A stretch of DNA of 64,000 nt, taken from the NCBI GenBank assembly GCA_947467345.1, contig CANIHD010000019.1, positions 1 through 64,000 of the forward strand. Direction: 5' to 3'. Below, in pieces: positions 45,886 to 54,382 of the stretch (positions are counted from its first letter, which is position 1; each line of letters opens with the position of its first letter). The notes beneath the pieces are model-generated. The model saw only the letters and a program-made list of their open reading frames with translations. It did not search any database and was not told where the DNA came from. A program made the position numbers and the translations under genes. The stretch comes from Alphaproteobacteria bacterium. Lineage in GTDB: Bacteria > Pseudomonadota > Alphaproteobacteria > Micropepsales > Micropepsaceae.

Positions 45886-47712
45886 TTAGTGTCGCGTCTT
45901 CTCCGCCGCGATCCAGCGATTGATCTTGGCATCCAGGATCGTAAGCGGCATGGCGCCGTCGTCGAGCACCGCGTCGTGAAAGCGGCGGATGTAGAAGTTT
46001 GCGCCGAGTTCAGTTTGCGCGCGTTCCCGCAATTCCAGGAATTTGCGTTGACCAATCTTGTAGGCAAGCGCCTGGGCGGGCAGGGCGATGTAACGTTCCA
46101 CTTCTGCTGTGGCATCGGTTTCGCTTAAGGCTGTATGCGTCAGAAGAAATTCCAGCGCGCGCTCGCGCGACCATCCCAGCCAATGAATGCCGGTGTCGAC
46201 CACCAATCGGCAGGCGCGCCACGCGTCAAATGATAGTTCGCCGAATTTTTCATAGGGGTCGGTATACATCCCCATCTCGCCGCCCAACGATTCCGCATAG
46301 AGGCCCCAACCTTCGACGAAGGCCGTCTCGGTGCCGAGGCGACGAAAGGCAGGAATGGCTGTGTTTTCCACCGCCAGCGACGCTTGCAGATGGTGGCCGG
46401 GCACGCCTTCATGCAGCGCCAAGCCCGGTATCGTGAAGCTCGCGCGCGCGGGCAGATCATAGCCGTTTATGTAGACAATGCCGGGGCGCCGTCCGTCGGC
46501 GGAGGGCGCGCTATATTCGGCCGCTGCTTTTGACGGCGCGGAATAATTTTCCAGCACACGAAACTCGAGCCTGGCTTTGGGAAGCGTGCCAAACAAAGTG
46601 CCGATTTGTGCCATAGCTTGCGCATTAACGCGCTCAAACGCAGCCGCCAATGCCGCCTGGTCGGCAAAACGGAAACGCGGATTAATCCGTAAGGAAGCAT
46701 TGAACGCCTGCAAGCTGCCGGTGAAACCAAGCGCATTTTTCACCTGCTCCATGTCGCCTTCTATGCGAGCAAGTTCGGTGAGGTCGAGCGCATGAATTGC
46801 ATCTGGCGTCAGATTTTCGCCGGTCTGGCTGCGCACGAGATAGAGATAGAATTCTTTTCCGTCCGGAACATCGTTGAGGCCCGCGCTGTTGCGCGCCAGC
46901 GGCAAATATTCATTTCGCAGGAATGCGGCAAGACGGCGATAGGTTGGAACGACTGTTGCCCCGGCGGTTGCATAAAACTCGCCAGCGACTTGTGAACGCT
47001 CGGGCTCGATGATGTACGCCGGCATATTGCGTACCGGCCCGGCGAACACGCTGCGCCTCATATCGTTATCCGCGAGGCTCTCCACCTCTGGGGTCATGCG
47101 TTCGACGACGATTCTCGGCAGAACGATTCCGGTGCGCGCGCCCTCGCGCATATTGAGAATCGCCTGATCGATCCAGCGCGAGAAGCCACGCATGCGTTCC
47201 ATGGTTTTCCGGTAATCGCCCGCGACGTTGAATGGAAAATCACTGCGCCACTGCATCTCGCGCGCAAAAGCGACATGCGCGCCGGAGAATTGATTGAGAG
47301 GAAGAAGCTGAGACAGCCGCACGATTGCGGGCGCTAGGCTGCGTTTCTTGTCGTCCAGTTTCCACTGCAAAATATCGTAAGAAAGCCTGTCCGCGCCTGA
47401 CAACGCCGTTGGATCAATCCGCGCGAGAAGTTCAAGCTCGCTCGCATTAACACGCTGACGCTCGGCCACATGCACGGACGTCAGATCTTCCTCGTAGGAA
47501 CCCAGAAAGCGATCGTCGCCGCGCTGCACTCCGGTGGAGGGATAAAGCCGACGCTCGTTCTGATCATGCAGTTCCAGCAACGCTGCCAAATCGTCGGCGC
47601 CCGCGGCACGCGCCATCGGCGCCAAAGCCATAACGAAGGTCAGAATCAAACATACCGACAAAACCATATGTTTGGCGGGCCGTTTCGTATGGGCAGAAAG
47701 AGTCATAAACAT
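45886..47712 (-). CDS. DUF885-family secreted metallopeptidase-like protein
   Basis: A 608-residue exported protein of the DUF885 family, related to zinc peptidases. A signal sequence (VLSVCLILTFVMALAPMARA, about residues 17-36) follows a short basic n-region. The active-site candidate is LHEGVPGHHLQ (HExxPGHH) near residue 460, with TAFVEGWGLYAESLG downstream supplying a further Glu ligand. ATG 47712 is favoured by the AGAGG spacing; GTG 47730 and ATG 47706 are alternatives. No operon partner. Substrate is unknown. Confidence 0.85.
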   Translation of the reverse strand: MFMTLSAHTKRPAKHMVLSVCLILTFVMALAPMARAAGADDLAALLELHDQNERRLYPSTGVQRGDDRFLGSYEEDLTSVHVAERQRVNASELELLARIDPTALSGADRLSYDILQWKLDDKKRSLAPAIVRLSQLLPLNQFSGAHVAFAREMQWRSDFPFNVAGDYRKTMERMRGFSRWIDQAILNMREGARTGIVLPRIVVERMTPEVESLADNDMRRSVFAGPVRNMPAYIIEPERSQVAGEFYATAGATVVPTYRRLAAFLRNEYLPLARNSAGLNDVPDGKEFYLYLVRSQTGENLTPDAIHALDLTELARIEGDMEQVKNALGFTGSLQAFNASLRINPRFRFADQAALAAAFERVNAQAMAQIGTLFGTLPKARLEFRVLENYSAPSKAAAEYSAPSADGRRPGIVYINGYDLPARASFTIPGLALHEGVPGHHLQASLAVENTAIPAFRRLGTETAFVEGWGLYAESLGGEMGMYTDPYEKFGELSFDAWRACRLVVDTGIHWLGWSRERALEFLLTHTALSETDATAEVERYIALPAQALAYKIGQRKFLELRERAQTELGANFYIRRFHDAVLDDGAMPLTILDAKINRWIAAEKTRH

Positions 47713-47759
47713 CAGCGCCTCTGACGTCACTATAACAGGCTAACGGCGAAGTTTAGCAA

Positions 47760-48611
47760 TCAGGCGCCGATCTGCCGGAATATATCCTGCGGCGTATGGC
47801 CGGCTTCTCTCAGGCTGCGCAATGTCACCGCCGCATCGCGCTTGGAAAACTTTTTGCCGTCGGGCGCTAGGATCAGGCGGTGATGTGCATAGGCGGGTGC
47901 AGGCAGGCCCAACAATTCCTGCAAGAGGCGTTGAACATACGCGGCGGCGAAGAGATCGTTTCCGCGCGTCACCAGCGTGACGCCCTGCAGCGCGTCATCG
48001 ACAACAACTGCCAAATGATAGCTGGCCAGACTGTCTTTGCGCGCCAATACAACATCACCGAATAGAGCGGGTTGTACAATTTGCAATCCGTGCTCGCCGT
48101 TTGGTCCTTCGCCCCGTTCTTCGAATGTCAGAGATCGCGCAAGAGGTGCTGTTGCTTTCGCGATGTCGAGACGCAGCGCGTAGGCTTCACCCGCCGCGAT
48201 GCGCGCCTCACGCATATATGCGTTCAGCCCACGACAGGTGCCGGGATAAAGCGGCCCGTCCGGCCCATGTGGCGCTCCACTGGCGCGGGCGATCTCTTCG
48301 GCAATGTCTTTACGCGTACAAAAACAGGGATAGAGAACGCCCTTGGCATCTAGCGTTTTCAGCGCGGCGCCGTAGTCGCCGAAATGTTCCGATTGACGCC
48401 GCACAGACGTTTCCCAATCCAAACCCAGCCAGCGCAGGTCTTCGAAAATCGCGGCGTCGAATTCGGGGCGGCAGCGCGCAATGTCGATGTCTTCAATGCG
48501 TAGGAGAAAGTCCCCCTGAGACCCTCGCGCCGCGAATGCCTTGGCAGCAGCGAAGGCATGGCCGAGATGCAAATATCCGGTTGGGCTGGGCGCGAAACGG
48601 GTGACAATCAT
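47760..48611 (-). CDS. gluQ: Glutamyl-queuosine tRNA(Asp) synthetase
   Basis: A truncated GluRS paralog that glutamylates queuosine at position 34 of tRNA(Asp). The 283-residue protein has a HIGH-like motif PTGYLHLGHA and a KMSKS-like KKFSKRDAAV, but no anticodon-binding domain, which distinguishes it from GltX (about 470 residues). The zinc site is PCFCTRKDI with YPGTCRG. It diverges from the esterase gene with a 51-bp gap. Confidence 0.93.
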   Translation of the reverse strand: MIVTRFAPSPTGYLHLGHAFAAAKAFAARGSQGDFLLRIEDIDIARCRPEFDAAIFEDLRWLGLDWETSVRRQSEHFGDYGAALKTLDAKGVLYPCFCTRKDIAEEIARASGAPHGPDGPLYPGTCRGLNAYMREARIAAGEAYALRLDIAKATAPLARSLTFEERGEGPNGEHGLQIVQPALFGDVVLARKDSLASYHLAVVVDDALQGVTLVTRGNDLFAAAYVQRLLQELLGLPAPAYAHHRLILAPDGKKFSKRDAAVTLRSLREAGHTPQDIFRQIGA

Positions 48612-48662
48612 CGCGCCGGACTATAACCATGGCGCCCTCGCCCTCAAATTGTCTTCTCCCGC

Positions 48663-49361
48663 ATGAGCAAGCTTCTCGACGGACCGCGATTGGCACCCAA
48701 GCATGGCGCGCCCCGCCAATTGGTCGTGCTGCTGCATGGCTATGGCGCTGACGGGAACGATCTCATCGGGCTCGCCAAGCATTGGCAGGATTTGCTTCCG
48801 GAAGCCGCCTTTGCTTCGCCGCACGCGCCCGAGCGCTGCACCATGTCAGGTTCCGGTTTTCAATGGTTTCCGCTGTCCCGCCTCGATCCACATGAAACAT
48901 CGCGCGGGGTGGACAGCGCCACGCCCGCGCTATCCGACTATCTCGATGCCGAGTTGAAGCGCCACAATCTTGGACCCGAGAACTTGGCTTTGGTGGGGTT
49001 CAGCCAAGGCACCATGATGGCGTTGCATGTGGGCCTGCGCATGGCGAAGCCGCCAGCGGCCATTGTCGGCTTTTCGGGAATGCTTGTCTCGCCGGAGAAC
49101 TTGCCGTCTTACGCGACGGGCGTGCCGCCCGTCTTACTGCTGCACGGCGACAATGATCAGGTTATTCCGGCAGCGGCTTTGTTCATGTCGGCGGGCGCAT
49201 TAGGGCGGAGCGGCCTTCCCGTGCAATGGCATCTTGGCGCCGGTCTTGGACACGGCATCGATCCGGATGGGTTGGACATCTCTGGCCTGTTTCTGCGCAA
49301 TGCTTTTGCGGGGCGGTTGCAGCCGCGCACGCAGCCCGCAAGCTCCGCCTATCCCCGCTGA
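48663..49361 (+). CDS. Phospholipase/carboxylesterase-family alpha/beta hydrolase
   Basis: A 232-residue cytosolic serine hydrolase of the short carboxylesterase family. The catalytic triad can be read as Ser in GFSQGTMMALHVG, Asp in LLLHGDNDQVIP and His in GLGHGIDPDG, and the oxyanion region is LVVLLHGYGADGNDL. Start ATG 48663. The natural ester is not known. Its stop lies next to the convergent carboxymuconolactone decarboxylase-like gene. Confidence 0.88.
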   Translation: MSKLLDGPRLAPKHGAPRQLVVLLHGYGADGNDLIGLAKHWQDLLPEAAFASPHAPERCTMSGSGFQWFPLSRLDPHETSRGVDSATPALSDYLDAELKRHNLGPENLALVGFSQGTMMALHVGLRMAKPPAAIVGFSGMLVSPENLPSYATGVPPVLLLHGDNDQVIPAAALFMSAGALGRSGLPVQWHLGAGLGHGIDPDGLDISGLFLRNAFAGRLQPRTQPASSAYPR

Positions 49362-49362
49362 G

Positions 49363-49764
49363 TCAGTCCTGCGCCGGCTTCTTTTTCGCCGTGCCGTCGA
49401 CTGTGGCGAAGGCCGCACGCGCCGCCATCATGCCATTGAGCGACGCCGGCACGCCGGCATAGACCGCCATCTGCATGATGATCTCGACAATCTCTTCGCG
49501 CGTTAAGCCCACACTGAGCCCGCCGACAATATGGGCTTCAAGCTGTGGCCGCGCATTTGCCATTGCGGTGAGTGCCGCGATGGTCGCTATCTCGCGCGAT
49601 TTCAAATCCAGCGCTGGGCGTGAGTTAATATCGCCATAGGCGAACGACATGATCAGTCGGTGAAAATCGGGCGCGATTGCGCCAACCGCATCCTCAATGC
49701 GCTTCGATCCCGCCTCATTGATTTTTGCGACGGTCTCAAGCGCGATTTTATAACGGTCGTCCAC
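49363..49764 (-). CDS. Carboxymuconolactone decarboxylase-family protein
   Basis: A 133-residue helical protein of the CMD/AhpD fold. KSREIATIAALTAMANARPQLEAHIVGGLSVGLTREEIVEIIMQMAVYAGVPASLNGM is the typical core. It lacks the CxxC of the peroxidase-type AhpD members, so it is more like the decarboxylase-type group. GTG start at 49764. No aromatic-catabolism genes are nearby, so the role is open. Confidence 0.87.
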   Translation of the reverse strand: MDDRYKIALETVAKINEAGSKRIEDAVGAIAPDFHRLIMSFAYGDINSRPALDLKSREIATIAALTAMANARPQLEAHIVGGLSVGLTREEIVEIIMQMAVYAGVPASLNGMMAARAAFATVDGTAKKKPAQD

Positions 49765-49882
49765 AGCACCTCACAATTTTCGGAGAGGGAATTTCATGGG
49801 AATTGCGGCATTATTCCCGCTGAAATCCGGCTTGTCATGCAGAGTCTTGAAACCGGCGTGCGGGAATTGTCGCACCGAAATA

Positions 49883-50497
49883 TCAGAGCCGCGTCCGTTC
49901 AGCGGCGAACGCTTGAAGGGCGTTCGCAACCTGCGGCATTACCTCCGACCACTCGCCGAATTTGCTCGGAAAGAACACACGCGACGAAGCATACCAAGGA
50001 TATTCCTCCGTTCCTAGCTGCGGCCAAACGCGGCCTGCGACCAGGAACCAAACCGGCTTTCCGATCGCGCCGGCCAAAGCAGCGGCGGCGGTAGGAGCCG
50101 AAATAACCAGGTCGCACGCGTCGCTTAGCGCGGCGGCGCCGTCGATGTCATTTTTCAGATCGAGATCGCCCCAGGCGAAGCGGCCGCCGATGCGAACCTG
50201 CGTTTCATCCGCGCCGGCGAGGGTAAGATTTTCGCCAAAGCTTGCAGGCCTGGAATGCAAGCGATGCTCCTTCTCCCACCACGGCCAATGATCGGAGGGA
50301 TAGGCATAGACCGCTTTGTCGGCGCCGCCATGAACGCGCGGATTGGCCTGCGCGTCGCCGGCAAGACCCAGCATATAGACATGAATTTCGGGACCGGCGA
50401 CAGGCGATTTCCCGATCGCCGAGATGAGCGGCGCGCCGACGCGGGTGCCGATGATGCGCGGTTGGCCGACATTCACCGAGAGAATGCGAAGCTCCAT
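49883..50497 (-). CDS. Chimeric ORF: MOSC N-terminal part fused to a glycosyltransferase-like C-terminus
   Basis: A 204-residue reading frame that joins two unrelated families. Residues 1 to about 110 match a YiiM-type MOSC protein (GLAGDAQANPRVHGGADKAV, ASFGENLTLAGADE, RIGGRFAWGD), but the sequence stops before the conserved Pro-x-x-Pro-Cys segment that normally follows. Residues about 111-204 (DLDLKNDIDGAAALSDACDL, PTAAAALAGAIGKPVWFLVA, PWYASSRVFF, GEWSEVMPQVANAL) read as the C-terminus of TPR-linked glycosyltransferases. The junction lies near 50160-50170. I infer an in-frame deletion fusion without the MOSC active Cys and with only part of the transferase fold. Activity is doubtful. Confidence 0.7.
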   Translation of the reverse strand: MELRILSVNVGQPRIIGTRVGAPLISAIGKSPVAGPEIHVYMLGLAGDAQANPRVHGGADKAVYAYPSDHWPWWEKEHRLHSRPASFGENLTLAGADETQVRIGGRFAWGDLDLKNDIDGAAALSDACDLVISAPTAAAALAGAIGKPVWFLVAGRVWPQLGTEEYPWYASSRVFFPSKFGEWSEVMPQVANALQAFAAERTRL

Positions 50498-50550
50498 GCC
50501 GCACTTTAACAGCGGCGTGGCTCATGACACGCGGGCACGCTGTCGCAGAA

Positions 50551-51975
50551 CTAAGGTGGCGCAGAATGTTCGAGGCGACCGAGATCCTTGGCGGTGAGAT
50601 CAATGCAGATTTTCGCTGCGGCCAAAAGCTCGTCCACCTCCGCTTCGGTAATCACCAAAGGCGGCGCTAGAACCATGGTGTCGCGAATGGCGCGCATCAC
50701 GAGGCCATGCGCGAAACAATGATCGCGGCACAGCGTTCCCACTTGCCGATCTTTCGGAAAGGGCTCGTGACTGATCTTGTCGGCAACGAGTTCGATAGCG
50801 GCGAGAAGACCCACACTACGGATCTCTCCGACAATGGGATGGCCTTGGAACGTCTCGCGCAAGCGGCGCTGGAAATAGGGTCCAATGGAATTGTGCACGC
50901 GCGCCGGAATGTTCTCGCGTTCGAGGATTTCCAAATTCTTCAGTGCCACGGCTGAAGCGACCGGATGGCCGGAATAGGTGTAGCCATGCACCAATTCCTC
51001 GTCGGCATTGGCGAAAGCTTCGCCCATGCGTTCGCCAAGCGAGATCGCCGAAATCGGCTGGTAGCCGGACGACAATCCCTTCGCCATGGTCATGATGTCG
51101 GGCAGAAAACCGAATGTTTGGCAGCCGAACCATGAACCGGTGCGCCCGAAGCCGGTGATGACTTCGTCAGCATGCAAAAGAATGTCATAGCGGCGGCAAA
51201 TATCCGCGAGGAGCGGCCAGTAATTCGGCGGCGGAATGATGAGCCCGCCGGCGCCCTGCACGGGTTCGCCCGAAAACGAGGCGATATTCTCCGGCCCGAT
51301 AGCAAGAATCTTCTTTTCGGTTTCAGCGGCAATCGCTTCGGCGAATTCTTCCGGTCCCATATCGCCATAGCCGGCGAGTTTCGCGCCATACCAATAGGGC
51401 GCCGGTACTTTTTCAAATCCGGGTAAAGGCAGATCGAACTGCGTGTGCATCGGTGTGAGGCCGGAGAGCGAAGCCGCTGCCATGGTGACGCCGTGATAAG
51501 AAAGCTCGCGCGACAGATGCAGCTTCTTGTTCGGCTTGCCCTGCATGTTCCAATAATAGCGGATCAGCTTCAGCGCTGTGTCGGTAGCTTCGGAACCGGA
51601 ATTGGCGAAGAGAACGCGCGTGTGACCGGTCGGCAGAAGCTCAGCCAGCTTGGCCGCCAATTCCACCGTGTACGGATTTGTCGTCTTGAAGAAGTGATTG
51701 TAATAGGGAAGCGTACGCAGCGCGTCCGCGCCGGCTTCGGCAAGTTCTTCATTGCCGTAGCCGAGCTGCACGCACCACAAACCCGACATGCCGTCGATTA
51801 GGCGCGTGCCATCGGAATCCCACAAATAAATTCCCTTGCCGCGCACGATAATGCGCACGCCTTCGCGCGCCAGAAGATTGCTCTGCGTGAACGGATGGAT
51901 GTGGTGCGCGGCGTCGAGCGCGCGCCAATGGGCGGTGGAATTGCTAAAATTGTCGTTGGCAATGGGACCCGGCAT
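50551..51975 (-). CDS. Class III aminotransferase (putative putrescine/polyamine-pyruvate type)
   Basis: A 474-residue PLP enzyme of the omega-aminotransferase group. LFANSGSEATDTALKLIRYY binds the phosphate, LLHADEVITGFGRTGSWFG holds the conserved Asp, and the PLP Lys is in MTMAKGLSSGYQPISA. The overall sequence is like SpuC and other putrescine/beta-alanine-pyruvate aminotransferases. It is downstream of, and codirectional with, a gamma-glutamyl-GABA hydrolase-like gene (203 bp away), supporting a polyamine or GABA catabolic role. Exact amine is inferred. Confidence 0.88.
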   Translation of the reverse strand: MPGPIANDNFSNSTAHWRALDAAHHIHPFTQSNLLAREGVRIIVRGKGIYLWDSDGTRLIDGMSGLWCVQLGYGNEELAEAGADALRTLPYYNHFFKTTNPYTVELAAKLAELLPTGHTRVLFANSGSEATDTALKLIRYYWNMQGKPNKKLHLSRELSYHGVTMAAASLSGLTPMHTQFDLPLPGFEKVPAPYWYGAKLAGYGDMGPEEFAEAIAAETEKKILAIGPENIASFSGEPVQGAGGLIIPPPNYWPLLADICRRYDILLHADEVITGFGRTGSWFGCQTFGFLPDIMTMAKGLSSGYQPISAISLGERMGEAFANADEELVHGYTYSGHPVASAVALKNLEILERENIPARVHNSIGPYFQRRLRETFQGHPIVGEIRSVGLLAAIELVADKISHEPFPKDRQVGTLCRDHCFAHGLVMRAIRDTMVLAPPLVITEAEVDELLAAAKICIDLTAKDLGRLEHSAPP

Positions 51976-52177
51976 ATCGGTCTCCGGCTGAAGGATGAAA
52001 TGGCGGCGAGATCAGGTTCGTGGCTGCGTGAACCGCGTCGTTTCCGCCTTCAGGGATTGAAGCCGATGCGCGCGCAGAGAAGCAGAAGCGTTTCCTTCCG
52101 CGATCGGCGCCCTATGCCCGTGCTGTCCATGCAACGACGATAGCAAAGGCGACGAGCGGCGGAAAGCGAAGCGCGCA

Positions 52178-52945
52178 TTAAGCGCGCGCGGCGGCGCGCT
52201 CCGCGATTGCGGTTCCAAAGGCGCGGAATATTGCCACCGACAATGGATTGGCGGCGAACTTCCATTCGGGGTGCCACTGTGCGCCCAGGAGAAAACTCGT
52301 CGGTTCGGTGAGGCTTATCGCTTCAATAGGTCCGTCCGGCGCCACGGCGTCGATGCGAAGCGTTGTCGCCAGACGGTCTATGCCTTGGCTGTGCAGGGAA
52401 TTGACCATGGCGCTGCGGGCGCCCGCTATCTTCGCCAGCAATCCGCCTTCAAGAATTTCAACGGGGTGAGAGGGGCCGTATTGCACGTCGAGAGGATCAT
52501 CCTCGTCTTCGCGGTGATCTTGAAAGCCGGGCACTTCACTCAAATGCTGATGCAGCGTGCCGCCCAAAGCAACGTTCAATTCTTGAAAGCCGCGGCAGAT
52601 ACAGAGCATCGGCAATCCGCGCGCAAGGCCTGCACGCATGAGAGGCAATGTCGTTTCGTCGCGCGCCAGATCCATCAGCTCAGGCCGGCGCGGTTCATGG
52701 CCGCCATAAAAATGCGGCGCCACATTGGAAACGGAGCCGGTGAACAAGAGGCCATCGACATTGTTCAAGATGTCGTCGATGGGAAGCGCGGGCGTCAGCG
52801 ACGGAATCAGAAATGGAAGTGCGCCAGACCCGTCGCGCACCGCGTTGATGTATTTTTCGCCGACGCGGTGAAAAGGGTGGTTGCCCACCAGGCGCCGGTC
52901 GCAAGGGATGCCGACAATCGGCGCGCTTCTGCCGGCCCTGTTCAT
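52178..52945 (-). CDS. PuuD-like gamma-glutamyl hydrolase (class I amidotransferase fold)
   Basis: A 255-residue hydrolase of the peptidase C26 group, like PuuD, which releases GABA from gamma-glutamyl-GABA. The nucleophile elbow is MLCICRGFQELNVALGGTLHQHL and the catalytic His-Glu are in LLGAQWHPEWKF. SVSNVAPHFYGG is a further family block. Its start lies 1 bp from the lolA stop, so the two are cotranscribed, and the aminotransferase follows. A polyamine catabolism pairing is inferred. Confidence 0.88.
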   Translation of the reverse strand: MNRAGRSAPIVGIPCDRRLVGNHPFHRVGEKYINAVRDGSGALPFLIPSLTPALPIDDILNNVDGLLFTGSVSNVAPHFYGGHEPRRPELMDLARDETTLPLMRAGLARGLPMLCICRGFQELNVALGGTLHQHLSEVPGFQDHREDEDDPLDVQYGPSHPVEILEGGLLAKIAGARSAMVNSLHSQGIDRLATTLRIDAVAPDGPIEAISLTEPTSFLLGAQWHPEWKFAANPLSVAIFRAFGTAIAERAAARA

Positions 52946-52946
52946 A

Positions 52947-53606
52947 TCAGGGTCGGCCGGCGCCTGGGCGTTTGAACGGATCGAGTTCCTGAATAACGAA
53001 GAGCCTGGGCGCCAATTCCACGCCGGTGCGAAGACCGCTCAGCGCCACCAGCGTGCGCAGATTTTGCGCATCCACAACTTCCCATTGCCGCAATTCCAGC
53101 GAACTGCCGGCATCGGCGAAAAAGAGCGTGATCTCTCCTTGCGCCGGGCCGCTTGGCTGACGCGCGGTGACGACCAGCGTCCCCGTTTCACGCCGCGTGC
53201 CGGAGACGCGGGCGTCGGCGGCAAGATCGATCTTGTCGCTGAGGAGAATTCGCAACGGTGAATCGACCAGCGGATAGCGGTCGGTGGTTTTCAATTTGGT
53301 GTTCGACACCGCAATGGTGCTGCCATCCGAAACGACGAGCGTCGGATTGGGTGTGTCGTATTCGAAACGCAAACGCCCCGGCTTACGCAAATAGAGAGTG
53401 CCCGACAGCGAGCGTCCGTCGGCACTGATCTGCACAAAGCGCCCCTGCGCAGTGCGGATGGAATTGAGATAATCGGATACGCGCGTCAGATCCGCCTTCT
53501 GCGCTTCCGTGAATGCAGGCGCACGCGGCTCGGGCGCGCTGAACGCTGGACCCACTCCGGGCGCTATCAACAATGCAGCGAGGATCAATATCCGGGCGAT
53601 CATCAT
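52947..53606 (-). CDS. lolA: LolA-like outer-membrane lipoprotein carrier
   Basis: A 219-residue periplasmic chaperone that shuttles lipoproteins to the outer membrane. A signal peptide (residues 1 to about 23, ALLIAPGVGPAFSA) precedes the LolA fold: RVSDYLNSIRTAQGRFVQI, SGTLYLRKPGRLRFEYD and LVVSDGSTIAVSNTKLKTTDRYPL. A short C-terminal basic tail is present. Upstream is tetR, downstream is the puuD-like gene at 1 bp. Together with lnt (43.5 kb) it is the second lipoprotein-pathway gene in this window. Confidence 0.9.
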   Translation of the reverse strand: MMIARILILAALLIAPGVGPAFSAPEPRAPAFTEAQKADLTRVSDYLNSIRTAQGRFVQISADGRSLSGTLYLRKPGRLRFEYDTPNPTLVVSDGSTIAVSNTKLKTTDRYPLVDSPLRILLSDKIDLAADARVSGTRRETGTLVVTARQPSGPAQGEITLFFADAGSSLELRQWEVVDAQNLRTLVALSGLRTGVELAPRLFVIQELDPFKRPGAGRP

Positions 53607-53652
53607 GTGAGTCTAAAAGCCGTTTGTGGCCGAAAGATGTAATGCATGACGG

Positions 53653-54246
53653 TCACTTTCGCGGCGCTAAACCTGTCATTATCAGATCCAGAACGCCTTT
53701 AAGTTCCCGCTCCAGAACATCGAGCGGCGCGCGCGTCCAGCGTTGCGAGAAGCGGAACTTCAGCGTTGCGGCATGCACGATCTCGGAAATGGCGACGCTG
53801 TCGGCTACAGCGAAATCGCCGCTTTGGTTACCGTCGTCGAGCATGCGGGAAATGAGCCAGCGCTCCGCGGCGATGCGCTCGTTCTGTACCGCGGGGCGCG
53901 CCTGCGCCAGAATGCGCGCGATCTCCACGCCCTCCGGATCGTCCTCGAATGTCTTGAAGGTGGAGGTCAATTCGCTGAAGAAAAAATCATAGAGGCGCTG
54001 GCGTGGGCTGCGGTCGGCCGCCAAAGCAAGCCGTTCGAGAACAGCAAGGCGGGATTGATGATCTGTCCGCGCAATGGCCTCGGCGATATCGAGCTTGCCG
54101 GGAAAGAAGCGATAGAGATTTCCGGCGGACATCGCGCAATCCACCGCCACGTCGGCCATGGTGGTTTTAGCATAGCCATAGCGCGAGAAGCGCTTGCGCG
54201 CGGCCACCAGGATGCGCTCACGCGTGATGTCCTTAGCTTCGGCCAT
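53653..54246 (-). CDS. TetR-family transcriptional regulator
   Basis: A 197-residue one-component repressor with an N-terminal helix-turn-helix (ITRERILVAARKRFSRYGYAKTTMADVAVDCAMSAGNLYRFFPGK is the family block, residues about 6-52) and a helical ligand domain. It is 46 bp upstream of lolA in the same direction and diverges from gpsA, so it may control either. The ligand is unknown. Confidence 0.9.
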   Translation of the reverse strand: MAEAKDITRERILVAARKRFSRYGYAKTTMADVAVDCAMSAGNLYRFFPGKLDIAEAIARTDHQSRLAVLERLALAADRSPRQRLYDFFFSELTSTFKTFEDDPEGVEIARILAQARPAVQNERIAAERWLISRMLDDGNQSGDFAVADSVAISEIVHAATLKFRFSQRWTRAPLDVLERELKGVLDLIMTGLAPRK

Positions 54247-54382
54247 GCGCCCCGCACATAGGTCTGCTCATTCCCTGGAGTATCCCGCGCCGGCTCTGTT
54301 CGAGTTCTCAGCGATTGCAGCTATAACCCCTTTAACGAGTCGGTTCACTAAATATTCAACGAAACATTCAGCCTTATCGCCC

